NCBI GenBank assembly: GCA_947482115.1
Contig: CANKII010000003.1
Coordinates: 310,001 to 374,000, forward strand
Source: Fibrobacterota bacterium
Lineage (GTDB): Bacteria; Fibrobacterota; Fibrobacteria; UBA11236
DNA length: 64,000 bases
Direction of reading: 5' to 3'
The notes below the pieces were generated by a model. That model did not search any database, was not told where the DNA came from, and saw only the letters and a list, made by a program, of their open reading frames with translations. Below, one piece after another: positions 52,404 to 61,052 of the stretch. The number at the start of each line of letters is the position of its first letter. Position 1 is the first letter of the stretch. Made by a program: the position numbers and the translations under genes.

Positions 52404-53729
52404 TTATATCCCAAACTCAAGCCTAAATAGGTAATACCACTGGCTGGGCCGGGAAGTGATTGTTTCGTTCGAAAAGAAATAAAGCTGGGGGTCGATTCCC
52501 CGCAGGTAATCGCTGGCAACCTGGGCATAAATGGATATGCCCTTCAAGAGTTGCTTTTTGGCGTAAAACGACCATTTATTTCCTTGGGCCTTGGTGGCTT
52601 TGGATGCACTGTCCGGATTATACCCTCCGGGCTGCTCTAGTCCCGCCCCCCAAATGGGCTCCCCGTCAATAACAGACCCGATATGATTTTGGAAATTCCA
52701 GCTTCGATGTTCGTATTCAAAAGCGATGACGTCGAAGAAATTCAGGGTTGGAAGATTGACGCCCACCATGACGGGAATGCGCTTTGTAATGTCGTCGTAA
52801 TAGAACGGGTAATCCTTTACGCCCAAAATTGCGGCTTCTCCATAGAGCTTAAGTCCTTCATTTCCGATCCACGGATTGTTCAGTAAGGATCCCAAATTTA
52901 CGGAGGCGCGGCCCATGACTTTTATGCCCTTGGAAGTCCAGTGCTTATTCGCCGGATTGTTATCCTCAAGAAACGCAGAGTCTCCACGATAGGCCACACT
53001 TCTGCTTTGCAAATCATGTGGAAAGACGGGAATTAAGTGGGCGAATTCAGCACCCGCACCCACCTCAACCAATGGGATGGGTTTGTACGCCACTAAAATA
53101 CTGGGACTTAAATCATGTTGGGGTTCAATATCCCTCTCCATGAAAAGATTGACGTCTGCATGCAACGTGTTGGAAAGAAAATTACCGCGAATATGCAAAC
53201 CGGAAGCCATGTACAAAGCGCTATTGATGGTGCTCCAGCCGCCGGTCACTTCATAACCGGGATAAGTTCCGGAACGCATCAGATATTCGCCCAAATTTTT
53301 AGCATCGGGATTGTATTTGAACGGGAAAAATCCGAACTGCACAACCCACGAAGGCGCCTGTAAATCGCCGAATTTGTAAATGCCCTGCGCCTGACCGACG
53401 CCGGGACCGAATTTAATCACGCGAGTCGAGGCAGAGGCAAGTTCCGGATACCCGTAAAAGAACAACCCCCCTACACCCACTTTGATGTCAAGCCGATCAT
53501 TGATGGTGGTAGTCTGGTTGAGGTATACCGCCGTATGCTGGAGTAATTTCATCTGTCCGTCAGGATCATTGCCTTTTTCATCAACCGCACCATCCACGAC
53601 CTGACCCACATCGATGTAACTCCCGATTTCCAAGGGGGAGCGTTCCACCTTGGGCTCGGCCCAAGCCCCAAGATGCGCGGCGCAAATCAGCCCCGCGCAT
53701 AAAATCGCACTTTTTTGTTTCTGTTTCAT
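52404..53729 (-). CDS. Porin-like outer-membrane protein, second of a tandem pair
   Basis: 441 residues from the ATG at 53729 (GGGA upstream). Signal peptide (SAILCAGLICAAHLGAWA), then a series of amphipathic beta strands ending in YYLFRLEFGI with the terminal aromatic/hydrophobic pattern of outer-membrane barrels. Shares blocks with the gene upstream: RVIKFGPGVGQAQGIYKFGDL, FPFKYNPDAKNLGEYLMRSG, GGWSTINSA, AEFAHLIP, AILGVKDYPFYYDD and IPVMVGVNLPTLNFFDV. The family is not named; a substrate-specific porin is the best guess. Follows the paralogue by 26 bp. Confidence 0.65.
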   Translation of the reverse strand: MKQKQKSAILCAGLICAAHLGAWAEPKVERSPLEIGSYIDVGQVVDGAVDEKGNDPDGQMKLLQHTAVYLNQTTTINDRLDIKVGVGGLFFYGYPELASASTRVIKFGPGVGQAQGIYKFGDLQAPSWVVQFGFFPFKYNPDAKNLGEYLMRSGTYPGYEVTGGWSTINSALYMASGLHIRGNFLSNTLHADVNLFMERDIEPQHDLSPSILVAYKPIPLVEVGAGAEFAHLIPVFPHDLQSRSVAYRGDSAFLEDNNPANKHWTSKGIKVMGRASVNLGSLLNNPWIGNEGLKLYGEAAILGVKDYPFYYDDITKRIPVMVGVNLPTLNFFDVIAFEYEHRSWNFQNHIGSVIDGEPIWGAGLEQPGGYNPDSASKATKAQGNKWSFYAKKQLLKGISIYAQVASDYLRGIDPQLYFFSNETITSRPSQWYYLFRLEFGI

Positions 53730-53755
53730 AAGTTCCCTGCCTTGGATTAAATCCA

Positions 53756-55135
53756 TTATATCCCCATTTCCAAGCGGAGGAGGTAATACCAATCCTCGGG
53801 TCTTACAGTAAGGGGTTCCCTGTTTGGAACAAGCGCGCCATCGGATGTGAATTTATACGGGCGATTATGATCGCTGGCAATTTGCGTATAAACTTTGAGC
53901 CCGGGAATTATCTCGCGCTTTGCATACACCGACCATTTTATTCCCTGATACCGATACCAAGGCACTTTCGACAATGCATTCTTATCGTAAGCCGTTACGG
54001 ATTGTGTTGAGTTTGTTCCATAATTGCTCAAATCGGGAAGAGGCAGGATTCTGTCCACATAGGATTGAGCAATGCTGTTCACAAAGTCAGCTTTACGGTA
54101 CTCCACTTCCAAAGCGAGGATGTCCAGCAATCTAAAAGTTGGGAAATTGAACCCTACCATGACCGGAATGCGATGCCAACGATCCGAGTAGTAGAACGGA
54201 TAATCTTTCCATCCCAAAACGGCAGCTTCGGCATAAAGCTTCAAATCTTCGGAGCCGAGATATTCGGATTTCAACAAGGTTTGAAAATTTACGGAGGCAC
54301 GAGCCATTAATTTGGTGGCTTCAAAGGTATATCTCGAATAAACCGAATCATTGGGATCGGTTACAACGGTATCCCCGTGATAGCGATTGAAGGGAAAGCC
54401 GCCCGACCCCGGGCTTGGGGAAGTTTTGCTCGGTTGGATTGGAATCAAATGAGCGAACGCCACGCCTCCACCCAACTCAACGGCTGGATGCGGCTTGTAA
54501 CTGAACAAATATGCCGGCGTGAAATCCCCGGTGGGTTCATAAGCTCTTTCCATGCTCACCAATAGATTATGGGTGACAGGCCCGGTGTGCAACTCGAAAT
54601 CAACACCTTGAATCAACATATTGGCACTGTTGACAATGCTCCATCCACCCGTGATGAGAACATTCGGGTAAGCCCCGGAACGAAGGAGATACTCCCCAAG
54701 GTTTTTGGCGTCGGGATTGTATTTATAGGGAATCAATCCGAACCGCAAACGTCCCCAAGGATGTTCCAATTCTCCCAGTTTAAGAATGCCCTGAGCTTGA
54801 CCCACACCCGGACCAAACTTCAACGACCGTTGATAAGACTGGCTGATGGGTTCGGGAAAGGAATTAAAAAACAGCCCTCCAATGGTGACAACCAGGCGCA
54901 AACGGTCATCTACAGTGACCCCTTGTGTAAAAGCAACTCCGGTTCTTTGTAGCCACAATCCTTGGGCTTCTTTAAAAAAACTTTCCTGAACTCGTCCAAT
55001 GTCAAAATTGACGCCGGTCTGCAAAGGTTCCCGCACAACATCGGCATGGCCCAATGACATAAACCCGGAAAAAGACACGGCAAGGGCCAAATACCGCAGT
55101 GAGCGATGATACTTGGATATTGCTGCAATAGGCAT
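53756..55135 (-). CDS. Porin-like outer-membrane protein, first of a tandem pair
   Basis: 459 residues from the ATG at 55135 (CAGGGA upstream; the longer frame to 55222 would cover the operator). Signal peptide (LRYLALAVSFSGFMSLGHA), then barrel-type strands ending YYLLRLEMGI. Paralogous along its length to the product at 52404 (shared FGPGVGQAQG, YKYNPDAKNLGEYLLRSG, KDYPFYYSD, IPVMVGFNFPTFRLLD). First gene of an operon whose start region carries a TGGTCGTACCA operator for a FadR-type regulator, so it is probably induced by the substrate of the aldehyde dehydrogenase/reductase pathway. Confidence 0.66.
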   Translation of the reverse strand: MPIAAISKYHRSLRYLALAVSFSGFMSLGHADVVREPLQTGVNFDIGRVQESFFKEAQGLWLQRTGVAFTQGVTVDDRLRLVVTIGGLFFNSFPEPISQSYQRSLKFGPGVGQAQGILKLGELEHPWGRLRFGLIPYKYNPDAKNLGEYLLRSGAYPNVLITGGWSIVNSANMLIQGVDFELHTGPVTHNLLVSMERAYEPTGDFTPAYLFSYKPHPAVELGGGVAFAHLIPIQPSKTSPSPGSGGFPFNRYHGDTVVTDPNDSVYSRYTFEATKLMARASVNFQTLLKSEYLGSEDLKLYAEAAVLGWKDYPFYYSDRWHRIPVMVGFNFPTFRLLDILALEVEYRKADFVNSIAQSYVDRILPLPDLSNYGTNSTQSVTAYDKNALSKVPWYRYQGIKWSVYAKREIIPGLKVYTQIASDHNRPYKFTSDGALVPNREPLTVRPEDWYYLLRLEMGI

Positions 55136-55173
55136 GAAATTCCCTGCTCTTAAATCAAAAGCCACGTAATTTT

Positions 55174-55222
55174 TGGTCGTACCAGTGAAAGGGAATGTAT
55201 CGCCTACTAGGAATTTTTGCAC
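55174..55222 (-). promoter_or_regulatory. Predicted promoter and FadR-type operator of the porin pair
   Basis: On the minus strand: weak -35 (TGCAAA or GTGCAA near 55216-55222), -10 TACATT (55194-55199), then exactly 9 nt to a perfect TGGTACGACCA (55174-55184). A bound regulator would cover the transcription start. Same geometry as at 58468-58516. Confidence 0.7.
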
Positions 55223-55290
55223 GACATTTTAGAGATAAAGTTTTGATTTGACGCAAACTTTAGTTGGACCTTTAGAATTCAACCGAAAAT

Positions 55291-56061
55291 ATGGATTTTT
55301 TGGTACATACAAGTCAAAAATCTACGAAAGCCGGAAAGATCGTGAACAAAATTCTGGAACCCACGGGATCAACTCTGACGCAGGGCGGACATCTTTTCGA
55401 TCGACTTGCGGATCAAATGGAAGCGGAAGTCGGCAGTGATGCCTACAAGGCCGGGGATCGGCTGCCGAGTGAGCGCACGCTGGCTTTGAGATTCAAGGTG
55501 AGTCGCGCCGTGATTCGGGAATCCATCCGCATTTTGTGTGAACGGGGACTGCTGGAAGCAAAGCCCAAAAGCGGAGTTTATGTCAAAGGTCGGGACGACA
55601 AGGGCACCACCGTTCAAATAGGCCGGTTGCTCAAACGCCAAGACCATGCTTTCGACGAACTGGGTGAGGTTCGCTTCACCCTCGAAGTGGACATTGCCGG
55701 AATGGCGGCCGAACGCGCCACTCCCGAGGATATTGCGGCGCTGGAGAAAACCATCGCAAACATGGAAGCCAATCCGAAAGATGCGGTGGCTTTCACGCAG
55801 AACGATTTGCTTTTCCACATTACTTTGGCTAGGGCCACGCACAATCGTCTCTACTTGGCGTTAATGGAGCCCATTCAGGATTTACTCATGGATTATCGAT
55901 TGCATTCGTATCGTCATCAACCGGACAGCACCATCCACGCCGCTTTGCATCATCATCGGTTGATTTTGAACACGGTCAAGGCGCACGATGCCGAGGGGGC
56001 ACGTCAGGCCATGCGTGAGCACCTCTCCGAGGCGCAGAATATTTTGGCGCGAACGGGCTAA
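55291..56061 (+). CDS. FadR/GntR-family transcriptional regulator (FCD domain)
   Basis: 256 residues. N-terminal winged helix-turn-helix (~40-105): YKAGDRLPSERTLALRFKVSRAVIRESIRILCERGLLEAKPKSGVYV. C-terminal all-helical FCD ligand-binding domain with the metal-site residues Asp and His in FTQNDLLFHITLARATHNRLYL and later HHHRLILNTVKAHD. A GTG at 55342 preceded by CCGGAAAG is an alternative start, more compatible with the promoter (TTGACG at 55248 and a -10 around 55271-55278). Divergent from the porin pair. FCD regulators usually sense small organic acids and repress until ligand binds. Confidence 0.9.
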   Translation: MDFLVHTSQKSTKAGKIVNKILEPTGSTLTQGGHLFDRLADQMEAEVGSDAYKAGDRLPSERTLALRFKVSRAVIRESIRILCERGLLEAKPKSGVYVKGRDDKGTTVQIGRLLKRQDHAFDELGEVRFTLEVDIAGMAAERATPEDIAALEKTIANMEANPKDAVAFTQNDLLFHITLARATHNRLYLALMEPIQDLLMDYRLHSYRHQPDSTIHAALHHHRLILNTVKAHDAEGARQAMREHLSEAQNILARTG

Positions 56062-56072
56062 TGCCCTTCGTG

Positions 56073-56936
56073 TTACTTTGCCAATAACGCAGCCAACTCC
56101 GGCATCAAACCATCGGGTTTGGCCTTTAATCCAAATTCGAGTGTTGCAGTGACCGCGTCGGCCAGGGCATGCGCTGCCTGGGCTTGAGTTGCCATTTCTC
56201 CATAATACCCCAAGTCCTTGCGGGCATTGGCAATGGAAAAGCGCAAACCCGAAACATCGCCGGCCAATAGGAAGGGCTTAATGCGCTCCAACGCGATGCC
56301 GCCGCCGCCGCCTTTGGAGAGAACATCGACAAAGACTTCCGGTGAAACGCCGCTGCGCGCCGAACAGGCCGCCGCCTCGGCCAAAAGGGCGACCATTCCC
56401 ATGGAGACATAATTGTGCAACAGCTTCATGCTATGGCCTGCGCTCACCGCTCCTGCATGCAGAATATTTTCGGCAAAACATTTCAGAACCGGCAGCACTT
56501 CTTCAAGCAGCGCCGCATCGCCCCCCACCAATAAATTCAACCGGCCTTCGGCGGCTTCCTTGGGGGTGCGCGTCATGGGCGCATCGAGCCAACGGCCTTT
56601 GGCCGCCACCACTTTTTGCGCGACACTTTTGGTGGATTCCGGCAAGGAGGTGGAACAATCGACCAAAACGGTTCCGGGCTTGAGACCTTCCAGCAATCCT
56701 CCGGGACCGGTGATGACGGCTTCGACCTGGGGTGAACCCGTTAGCACCGTGATGATCAACTCCGAATTGGCCGCCAAAGCGGGCAAAGTGGAATACGTTT
56801 TCGCGCCACCCGACAAAAGTGCGTCCAATGGTTGATTCCCGGGATGTTCGAATAGTCCCAACGAATGCCCATGCTTTTGCAAGTTCGTCGCAATACCGTG
56901 CCCCATCAGGCCAATACCCACCATGCCAATCTTCAT
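56073..56936 (-). CDS. Beta-hydroxyacid dehydrogenase (3-hydroxyisobutyrate / tartronate-semialdehyde reductase family)
   Basis: 287 residues; the start at 56936 follows GGGGAGAACC. NAD(P) site IGMVGIGLMGHGIATNLQKHGH, substrate motif VDCSTSLPESTK, DAPMTRTPKEAAEGRLNLLVGG (usually DAPVSGG...G), and the catalytic lysine in GHSMKLLHNYVSMGMVALLAEA. It interconverts a short hydroxyacid and its semialdehyde. Downstream of the aldehyde dehydrogenase by 47 bp, so the pair would handle the same semialdehyde. MTRTP in place of the common VSGG suggests an unusual substrate, as in succinic-semialdehyde or glyoxylate reductase-like members. Confidence 0.85.
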   Translation of the reverse strand: MKIGMVGIGLMGHGIATNLQKHGHSLGLFEHPGNQPLDALLSGGAKTYSTLPALAANSELIITVLTGSPQVEAVITGPGGLLEGLKPGTVLVDCSTSLPESTKSVAQKVVAAKGRWLDAPMTRTPKEAAEGRLNLLVGGDAALLEEVLPVLKCFAENILHAGAVSAGHSMKLLHNYVSMGMVALLAEAAACSARSGVSPEVFVDVLSKGGGGGIALERIKPFLLAGDVSGLRFSIANARKDLGYYGEMATQAQAAHALADAVTATLEFGLKAKPDGLMPELAALLAK

Positions 56937-56983
56937 CGCCGGTTCTCCCCGCAAATTGTTTTCATGTTTTTTCCTTAGCAGGA

Positions 56984-58435
56984 TTAACGGGAGTGTCCGG
57001 TGCGGAACATGACGGTTTGAATGGAGGTCATTTCCTCGATGGCAAAACGTAACCCCTCGCGGCCCATTCCGCTTTGGCGGTTGCCGCCATAGGGAATCAT
57101 GTCGGGGCGCAAATGCGGACAATCATTGATGACCACGCCACCGAAGTTCAATCCATGAATGGCTTGGAACACGCGCTCGATGTCGCGGGTAAAGACGGCT
57201 GCTTGCAAACCGTATTGAGTGTCATCGGCTTGACGCAATGCTTCGTCAAAGGTGTCGCATTTGATCAAGGAACATGCGGGTCCGAACACTTCCTGTGAAA
57301 TCACCTTCATGGTCGGTTTGGTGTTTTCCAAAACGGCGGGTTGAAGAAGATTGGCGGTGCGTTGTCCGCCGGTCAGCAAGGTTGCACCTTCGGCCACGGC
57401 TTCCTTGATCCACGACTCGACGCGAATGGCATCCTTCTCCAGAATGAGCGGGCCGACATCGGTTTCAGGATCCAGAGGATCGCCGACTTTTAATTTGGCG
57501 ACTTCTTCCAAAAGCAATTTTTTGAATTGATCGTAAACGGGAGCTTCGACATAGATGCGCTGTGTCGAAATGCAAACCTGACCGGAGCAGTAATTCGCGC
57601 CGATGGCGGTCTTGGCGGCGGCGGCTTTCAAGTCCGCATCTGCCGCGATGATGACGGGAGAACTGTTGCCCAATTCCAACGTCACTTTTTTCATTCCAGC
57701 ATTGGCCAGAATATGCAAGCCGACTTCAAGGCTGCCGGTGAAAGTGATCTTGGCAACATCAGGGTGTTTGACGATCAAATCACCCAATATCGATCCTTTT
57801 CCGTGAACCAGATTGATGACACCCGGCGGCAGTCCGGCTTCTTCAAGCAAAGCCACAATCCACGCACCTGTAAGCGATGTCGCCTCGGCGGGCTTGAGCA
57901 CGATGGTGTTTCCCGCCGCAAGAGCCGGGGCGATTTTGTGAGCCGCAAGGTTCAAGGGAAAATTGAAAGGCGTAATGGCTCCGACCACTCCGAGGGGTTT
58001 CCGATGCCAGAAACCAAAAAGACCTTCACCGGATTTCACCGCATCCAAAGGAATGGTTTCACCGTGAATTTGTGCGGCTTCCTCAGCGGCAAGGCGGAAG
58101 GTGTCCACAGCCCGATCGACTTCGAAGCCGGCGTACTTGACCGCCTTGCCCACTTCACGCGCCACGCACTTGGCGATCTCGGCGCGATTTTGCGCGAGCA
58201 GCTCGGAAGTTTTGCGGAGAATATCCGCCCGTTTGTGAATGGGCATTTTGGACATGATCGGAAAGGCGGCTTTCGCAGCGGCGACTGCCTTCAGCACTTC
58301 TTCAGGCCCCGCGCCGGAAAGTTCATGGGCAATTTCGCCGGTGAACTTGTTGTAGACGGTGACCTTGTTGGGACCGTCAACCCACTGTCCGCCGATGAAA
58401 AGTTGAGTGGGAGGAAATGAAGCTCTAGCGATCAT
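56984..58435 (-). CDS. NAD(P)-dependent aldehyde dehydrogenase (lactaldehyde dehydrogenase-like group)
   Basis: 483 residues; the ATG at 58435 has AGGAG 7 nt upstream. Motifs: AITPFNFPLNLAAHKIAPALAAGNTIVLKPAE, ITFTGSLEVG, LELGNSSPVII (catalytic Glu; usually ELGG), SGQVCISTQRIYV (nucleophile Cys), QEVFGP and IPYGGNRQSGMGREG near the end, as in lactaldehyde/phosphonoacetaldehyde-type dehydrogenases. Substrate unknown. First gene of the operon with the reductase; the promoter overlaps a FadR-type operator. Confidence 0.88.
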   Translation of the reverse strand: MIARASFPPTQLFIGGQWVDGPNKVTVYNKFTGEIAHELSGAGPEEVLKAVAAAKAAFPIMSKMPIHKRADILRKTSELLAQNRAEIAKCVAREVGKAVKYAGFEVDRAVDTFRLAAEEAAQIHGETIPLDAVKSGEGLFGFWHRKPLGVVGAITPFNFPLNLAAHKIAPALAAGNTIVLKPAEATSLTGAWIVALLEEAGLPPGVINLVHGKGSILGDLIVKHPDVAKITFTGSLEVGLHILANAGMKKVTLELGNSSPVIIAADADLKAAAAKTAIGANYCSGQVCISTQRIYVEAPVYDQFKKLLLEEVAKLKVGDPLDPETDVGPLILEKDAIRVESWIKEAVAEGATLLTGGQRTANLLQPAVLENTKPTMKVISQEVFGPACSLIKCDTFDEALRQADDTQYGLQAAVFTRDIERVFQAIHGLNFGGVVINDCPHLRPDMIPYGGNRQSGMGREGLRFAIEEMTSIQTVMFRTGHSR

Positions 58436-58467
58436 AAGATGCTCCTGACAAAAAACCTTGAAAAATC

Positions 58468-58516
58468 TGGTAAGACCAGGGGGTTTAATTCTAACTTGTA
58501 CAACCGGAATTTTCAA
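58468..58516 (-). promoter_or_regulatory. Promoter and FadR-type operator of the aldehyde dehydrogenase operon
   Basis: On the minus strand: TTGAAA (58511-58516), 17-bp spacer, TAGAAT (58488-58493), then 9 nt and a perfect TGGTCTTACCA (58468-58478). This is close to the sigma-70 consensus with a repressor site over +1. Confidence 0.78.
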
Positions 58517-58584
58517 CCGCTAATCTGGTTCACGACAGGCAGTTCGGCAGGCCTAAAGCCGACTTCATGTCAAGTGTGTTCAGG

Positions 58585-58613
58585 TTGACTGGGTTGGAAT
58601 TTCCGCCTAGTTT
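58585..58613 (+). promoter_or_regulatory. Predicted promoter of the DJ-1 family gene
   Basis: TTGACT (58585-58590), 17-bp spacer, TAGTTT (58608-58613). The start of transcription would fall ~40 nt before the TTG start codon at 58663. Confidence 0.6.
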
Positions 58614-58662
58614 GGTACGGCCAAAAATAGAACCCCCCTGTTGGGAGTTCAGAGAGGAAACC

Positions 58663-59226
58663 TTGAGCAAAAAAATCCTTATTATCACAGGCGATGGCGG
58701 CGAGACCTACGAGACGCTTTTCGCGAAGCACCGTTTCCTGGAAGCCGGCTACGAGCCCGTCATCGCGGCGCCTTCCAAGAAGCGCCTCCATCTCGTGATC
58801 CACGACTTCGAACCCGGCTGGGACACCTATAAGGAGCGTCCGGGTTATGAAGTTGTCGCTGACATGACTTTCGACAAAGTCAAGACCAAGGACTATATCG
58901 CAGTGCTGGTGATTGGCGGCCGCGCCCCCGAGTATCTGCGCAACAACAAAAAGTGCATGGATATCATCAAGGAGATGTACAAGGCCGGCAAGTGGCATTT
59001 CTCCATCTGCCACGGCCTGCAGCTCTCCGCAGCAGCGGGAATCACCAAGGGGAAGAAGGTGACCTGCTATGAGAACATCCGTCACGAGGTGGATGCCGAT
59101 GGTGCATTCTATCAGAAGCAAGAGGCCGTTCGCGACGGGCTGATCGTTTCCGGACAGACTTGGAACTCGCACCCCGAGTTTTATCAGCTTGTGTTCCAGT
59201 GCCTTACTGAAAAGAAGAAGAAATAA
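58663..59226 (+). CDS. DJ-1/PfpI-family protein
   Basis: 187 residues from a TTG codon with AGAGAGGAAA just upstream; a frame open from 58567 would run through the promoter. Fold signatures: ILIITGDGGETYETLFAKHRF (acidic residue near the active site), YIAVLVIGGRAPEYL and the nucleophile elbow WHFSICHGLQLSAAAG with Cys. DJ-1/PfpI members are proteases, glyoxalases or chaperone-like; which applies is not clear. Codons are unusually GC-rich and C-ending for this window, which suggests transfer or high expression. Confidence 0.85.
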   Translation: MSKKILIITGDGGETYETLFAKHRFLEAGYEPVIAAPSKKRLHLVIHDFEPGWDTYKERPGYEVVADMTFDKVKTKDYIAVLVIGGRAPEYLRNNKKCMDIIKEMYKAGKWHFSICHGLQLSAAAGITKGKKVTCYENIRHEVDADGAFYQKQEAVRDGLIVSGQTWNSHPEFYQLVFQCLTEKKKK

Positions 59227-59235
59227 TTCTTTTCC

Positions 59236-60054
59236 ATGGCTTACCGGTTTTCCACGCGTAGCGGAAGTTCGCTGTACGTTGAAGACACAGGTTCTGGTCC
59301 TCCCGTCCTTGCCCTTCATGGGATAGGCGGGGGGACCTATTTTTTTTCCGGCTTCGCGAAACGCCTCGCTTCCCGCTACCGAATCATCTCCGTGGATCTT
59401 CCCGGAACGGGCAACAGCAATTCCGCCATTCAACCTTTCACGCTTGAAAGCATTATTGCCGATCTCGGTGATTTGGTGGCGGATAAAATCGGTGAACCCG
59501 TGGTTGTGCTTGGCCACTCCTTTGGAACAATGGTGGGTCTGAAAGCTTGGGAAACATGGCCGCAATGGTTTCGCGCCATGATCTTCGTGTGTGGTTTGCC
59601 CAAGGTTCGGCCCAATGTTCACGAACGTCTTTCCCTTCGCGCTGCGGATATTCCCGTCAACGGGATTTTGGGTTGGGGCCCGAAAATGTCACCCGGAGTT
59701 TTTGCGGCAGATTGGATGAAGCGTGAACCGGAAATGGTGGGAATCTTTGAACGGTTGTTTGAAGCGCAGGAACCGACGTCTTATGTCCGCTCCATCGAAG
59801 TGTTGCTGGGATCCGATGTTCGCCCCATTGTGCCCACATTGAAAATTCCCTGCATGGCCGTGATCGGATCAGAAGACTCCTACGCACCACCGGAATCGGT
59901 GAAGGAATTCATCAGCCATATTCCGGGCGGATGCCGCGAAGAAATTTTACAGGGCTCCGGACACAGTCCATTTTTTGAAACCCCGGAAACTTTTGCGAAG
60001 GTCGTGACCTCTTTTCTCGATTCGCTTCCTGCTCATCTCGATACGTCCGCCTGA
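59236..60054 (+). CDS. Alpha/beta hydrolase
   Basis: 272 residues. LALHGIGGGTYFFSGFAKRLASRYRIISVDLPGTGNS (oxyanion hole and first Asp loop), nucleophile elbow VVLGHSFGTMVG (Ser), acid in VIGSEDSYAPPE, and catalytic His in LQGSGHSPFFETPE. The substrate (ester, lactone or halide) cannot be told. It starts 9 bp after the DJ-1 gene, so both probably form one operon. Confidence 0.87.
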   Translation: MAYRFSTRSGSSLYVEDTGSGPPVLALHGIGGGTYFFSGFAKRLASRYRIISVDLPGTGNSNSAIQPFTLESIIADLGDLVADKIGEPVVVLGHSFGTMVGLKAWETWPQWFRAMIFVCGLPKVRPNVHERLSLRAADIPVNGILGWGPKMSPGVFAADWMKREPEMVGIFERLFEAQEPTSYVRSIEVLLGSDVRPIVPTLKIPCMAVIGSEDSYAPPESVKEFISHIPGGCREEILQGSGHSPFFETPETFAKVVTSFLDSLPAHLDTSA

Positions 60055-60078
60055 TGCGGATTACTCGATGAGCGGTTC
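60031..60078 (+). terminator. Possible terminator after the hydrolase gene
   Basis: GCTCATC..CGA / TCGATGAGC arms enclose a second TCCGC/GCGGA stem, forming a two-level hairpin that spans the stop codon. The T-run is poor. Confidence 0.35.
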
Positions 60079-60101
60079 TTCGTTAAAAGATCTGTGATTT
60101 T

Positions 60102-60944
60102 TTACAGCGATTTACGTCGCCAGGTCATCCAATGCGGAAAACCCGTCAAAGTTTGATCCTCCGGCACCCATTGCTGGAAGGAGTCCGGTGCAATTGCGCG
60201 CAAACGAACCACATATTCCGCATTCGTGTCCAGAGAAAGAGGCTGCCAGTCTGTGACACCCGATGAGTCATAGTTGCGCCCAAGTCCGAACTTGACGATG
60301 AGAAGCGATCCTGACTGAAACCAGTGATCGCTTTTGAAATCCCAGAGAGGTTTGCCGTCCTCCATGCGTCCATCACTGTAGGCCCCGTTATGCGCCAGAT
60401 TCAGATAGGCAACCCCTGTATGGATTACGGTATCGCCGGCAAACTTATGGGTTTCCGTGCACTCATAATGGCCTTCGCTTAACAACGGTGTTTCGAGCCG
60501 TTGGTATCGCACCCACCGGATGACGTCGAAATAAAATCCGGAGTCGCGGGACAATTCCAAACGCTCGAAGCTGTCGTCGGAAATCCGCCGCAAATAAGAG
60601 GTGTCGGTGGGAATGGAATCCCAATAGTCGAACACATAGCTGTAGTGGGCATTTCTCCGCGATGCCGAACTCGCGATCAACAGGTTGTCCCGGGATTCCC
60701 AATCTCCCTTGGTGATCACCCACGGCGTGGAATCTCCCATTTCAAAAAAATGAAATCCACCGCCGGGTTCAATGACAATCTCGGATTCATGACCTTGAGA
60801 TCGTCCCGCAGCGCCGTAGTCGCTGTAATAGGCGCCGGGCTTCAGTTGATTCGACTGGGAACTTCCATCGCCTCCAAAGATGCAACCGGAAAGGAAGGCG
60901 GTTGTCACCATTGCCGAGGCAATGAGCAAGGGGCTGAGTTTCAT
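60102..60944 (-). CDS. Hypothetical lipoprotein
   Basis: 280 residues from the ATG at 60944. Lipoprotein signal LLIASAMVTTAFLSGC (lipobox LSGC). The rest looks like two similar beta-rich halves: YYSDYGAAGRSQGHESEIVIEPGGGFHFFE and later HYECTETHKFAGDTVIHTGVAYLNLAHNGAYSDG, each followed by a W-containing strand (WESRDNLLIASS, WFQSGSLLIVKF). This is reminiscent of lipocalin-like small-molecule binders, but no family is recognised. Confidence 0.55.
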   Translation of the reverse strand: MKLSPLLIASAMVTTAFLSGCIFGGDGSSQSNQLKPGAYYSDYGAAGRSQGHESEIVIEPGGGFHFFEMGDSTPWVITKGDWESRDNLLIASSASRRNAHYSYVFDYWDSIPTDTSYLRRISDDSFERLELSRDSGFYFDVIRWVRYQRLETPLLSEGHYECTETHKFAGDTVIHTGVAYLNLAHNGAYSDGRMEDGKPLWDFKSDHWFQSGSLLIVKFGLGRNYDSSGVTDWQPLSLDTNAEYVVRLRAIAPDSFQQWVPEDQTLTGFPHWMTWRRKSL

Positions 60945-61052
60945 AAGCAGATAAGAGTAAGTAGAGGGTGCCGGTGGCGGGGCATTTAAGTGTAACAGTG
61001 AATAAGGGGAGGGACTCAAACGCGGCTCGAATAAGTGGTTTACCCGCCCGAA

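Noticed and set aside
52404-55135. Idea that the porin pair are PorV/T9SS components
   Set aside because: The conserved blocks and lengths do not resemble PorV, PorP or GldN; regulation ties them to aldehyde metabolism instead.
57527-58420. Plus-strand frame of 297 codons within the aldehyde dehydrogenase gene
   Set aside because: Shadow of a well-supported enzyme gene; no ribosome site or family features.
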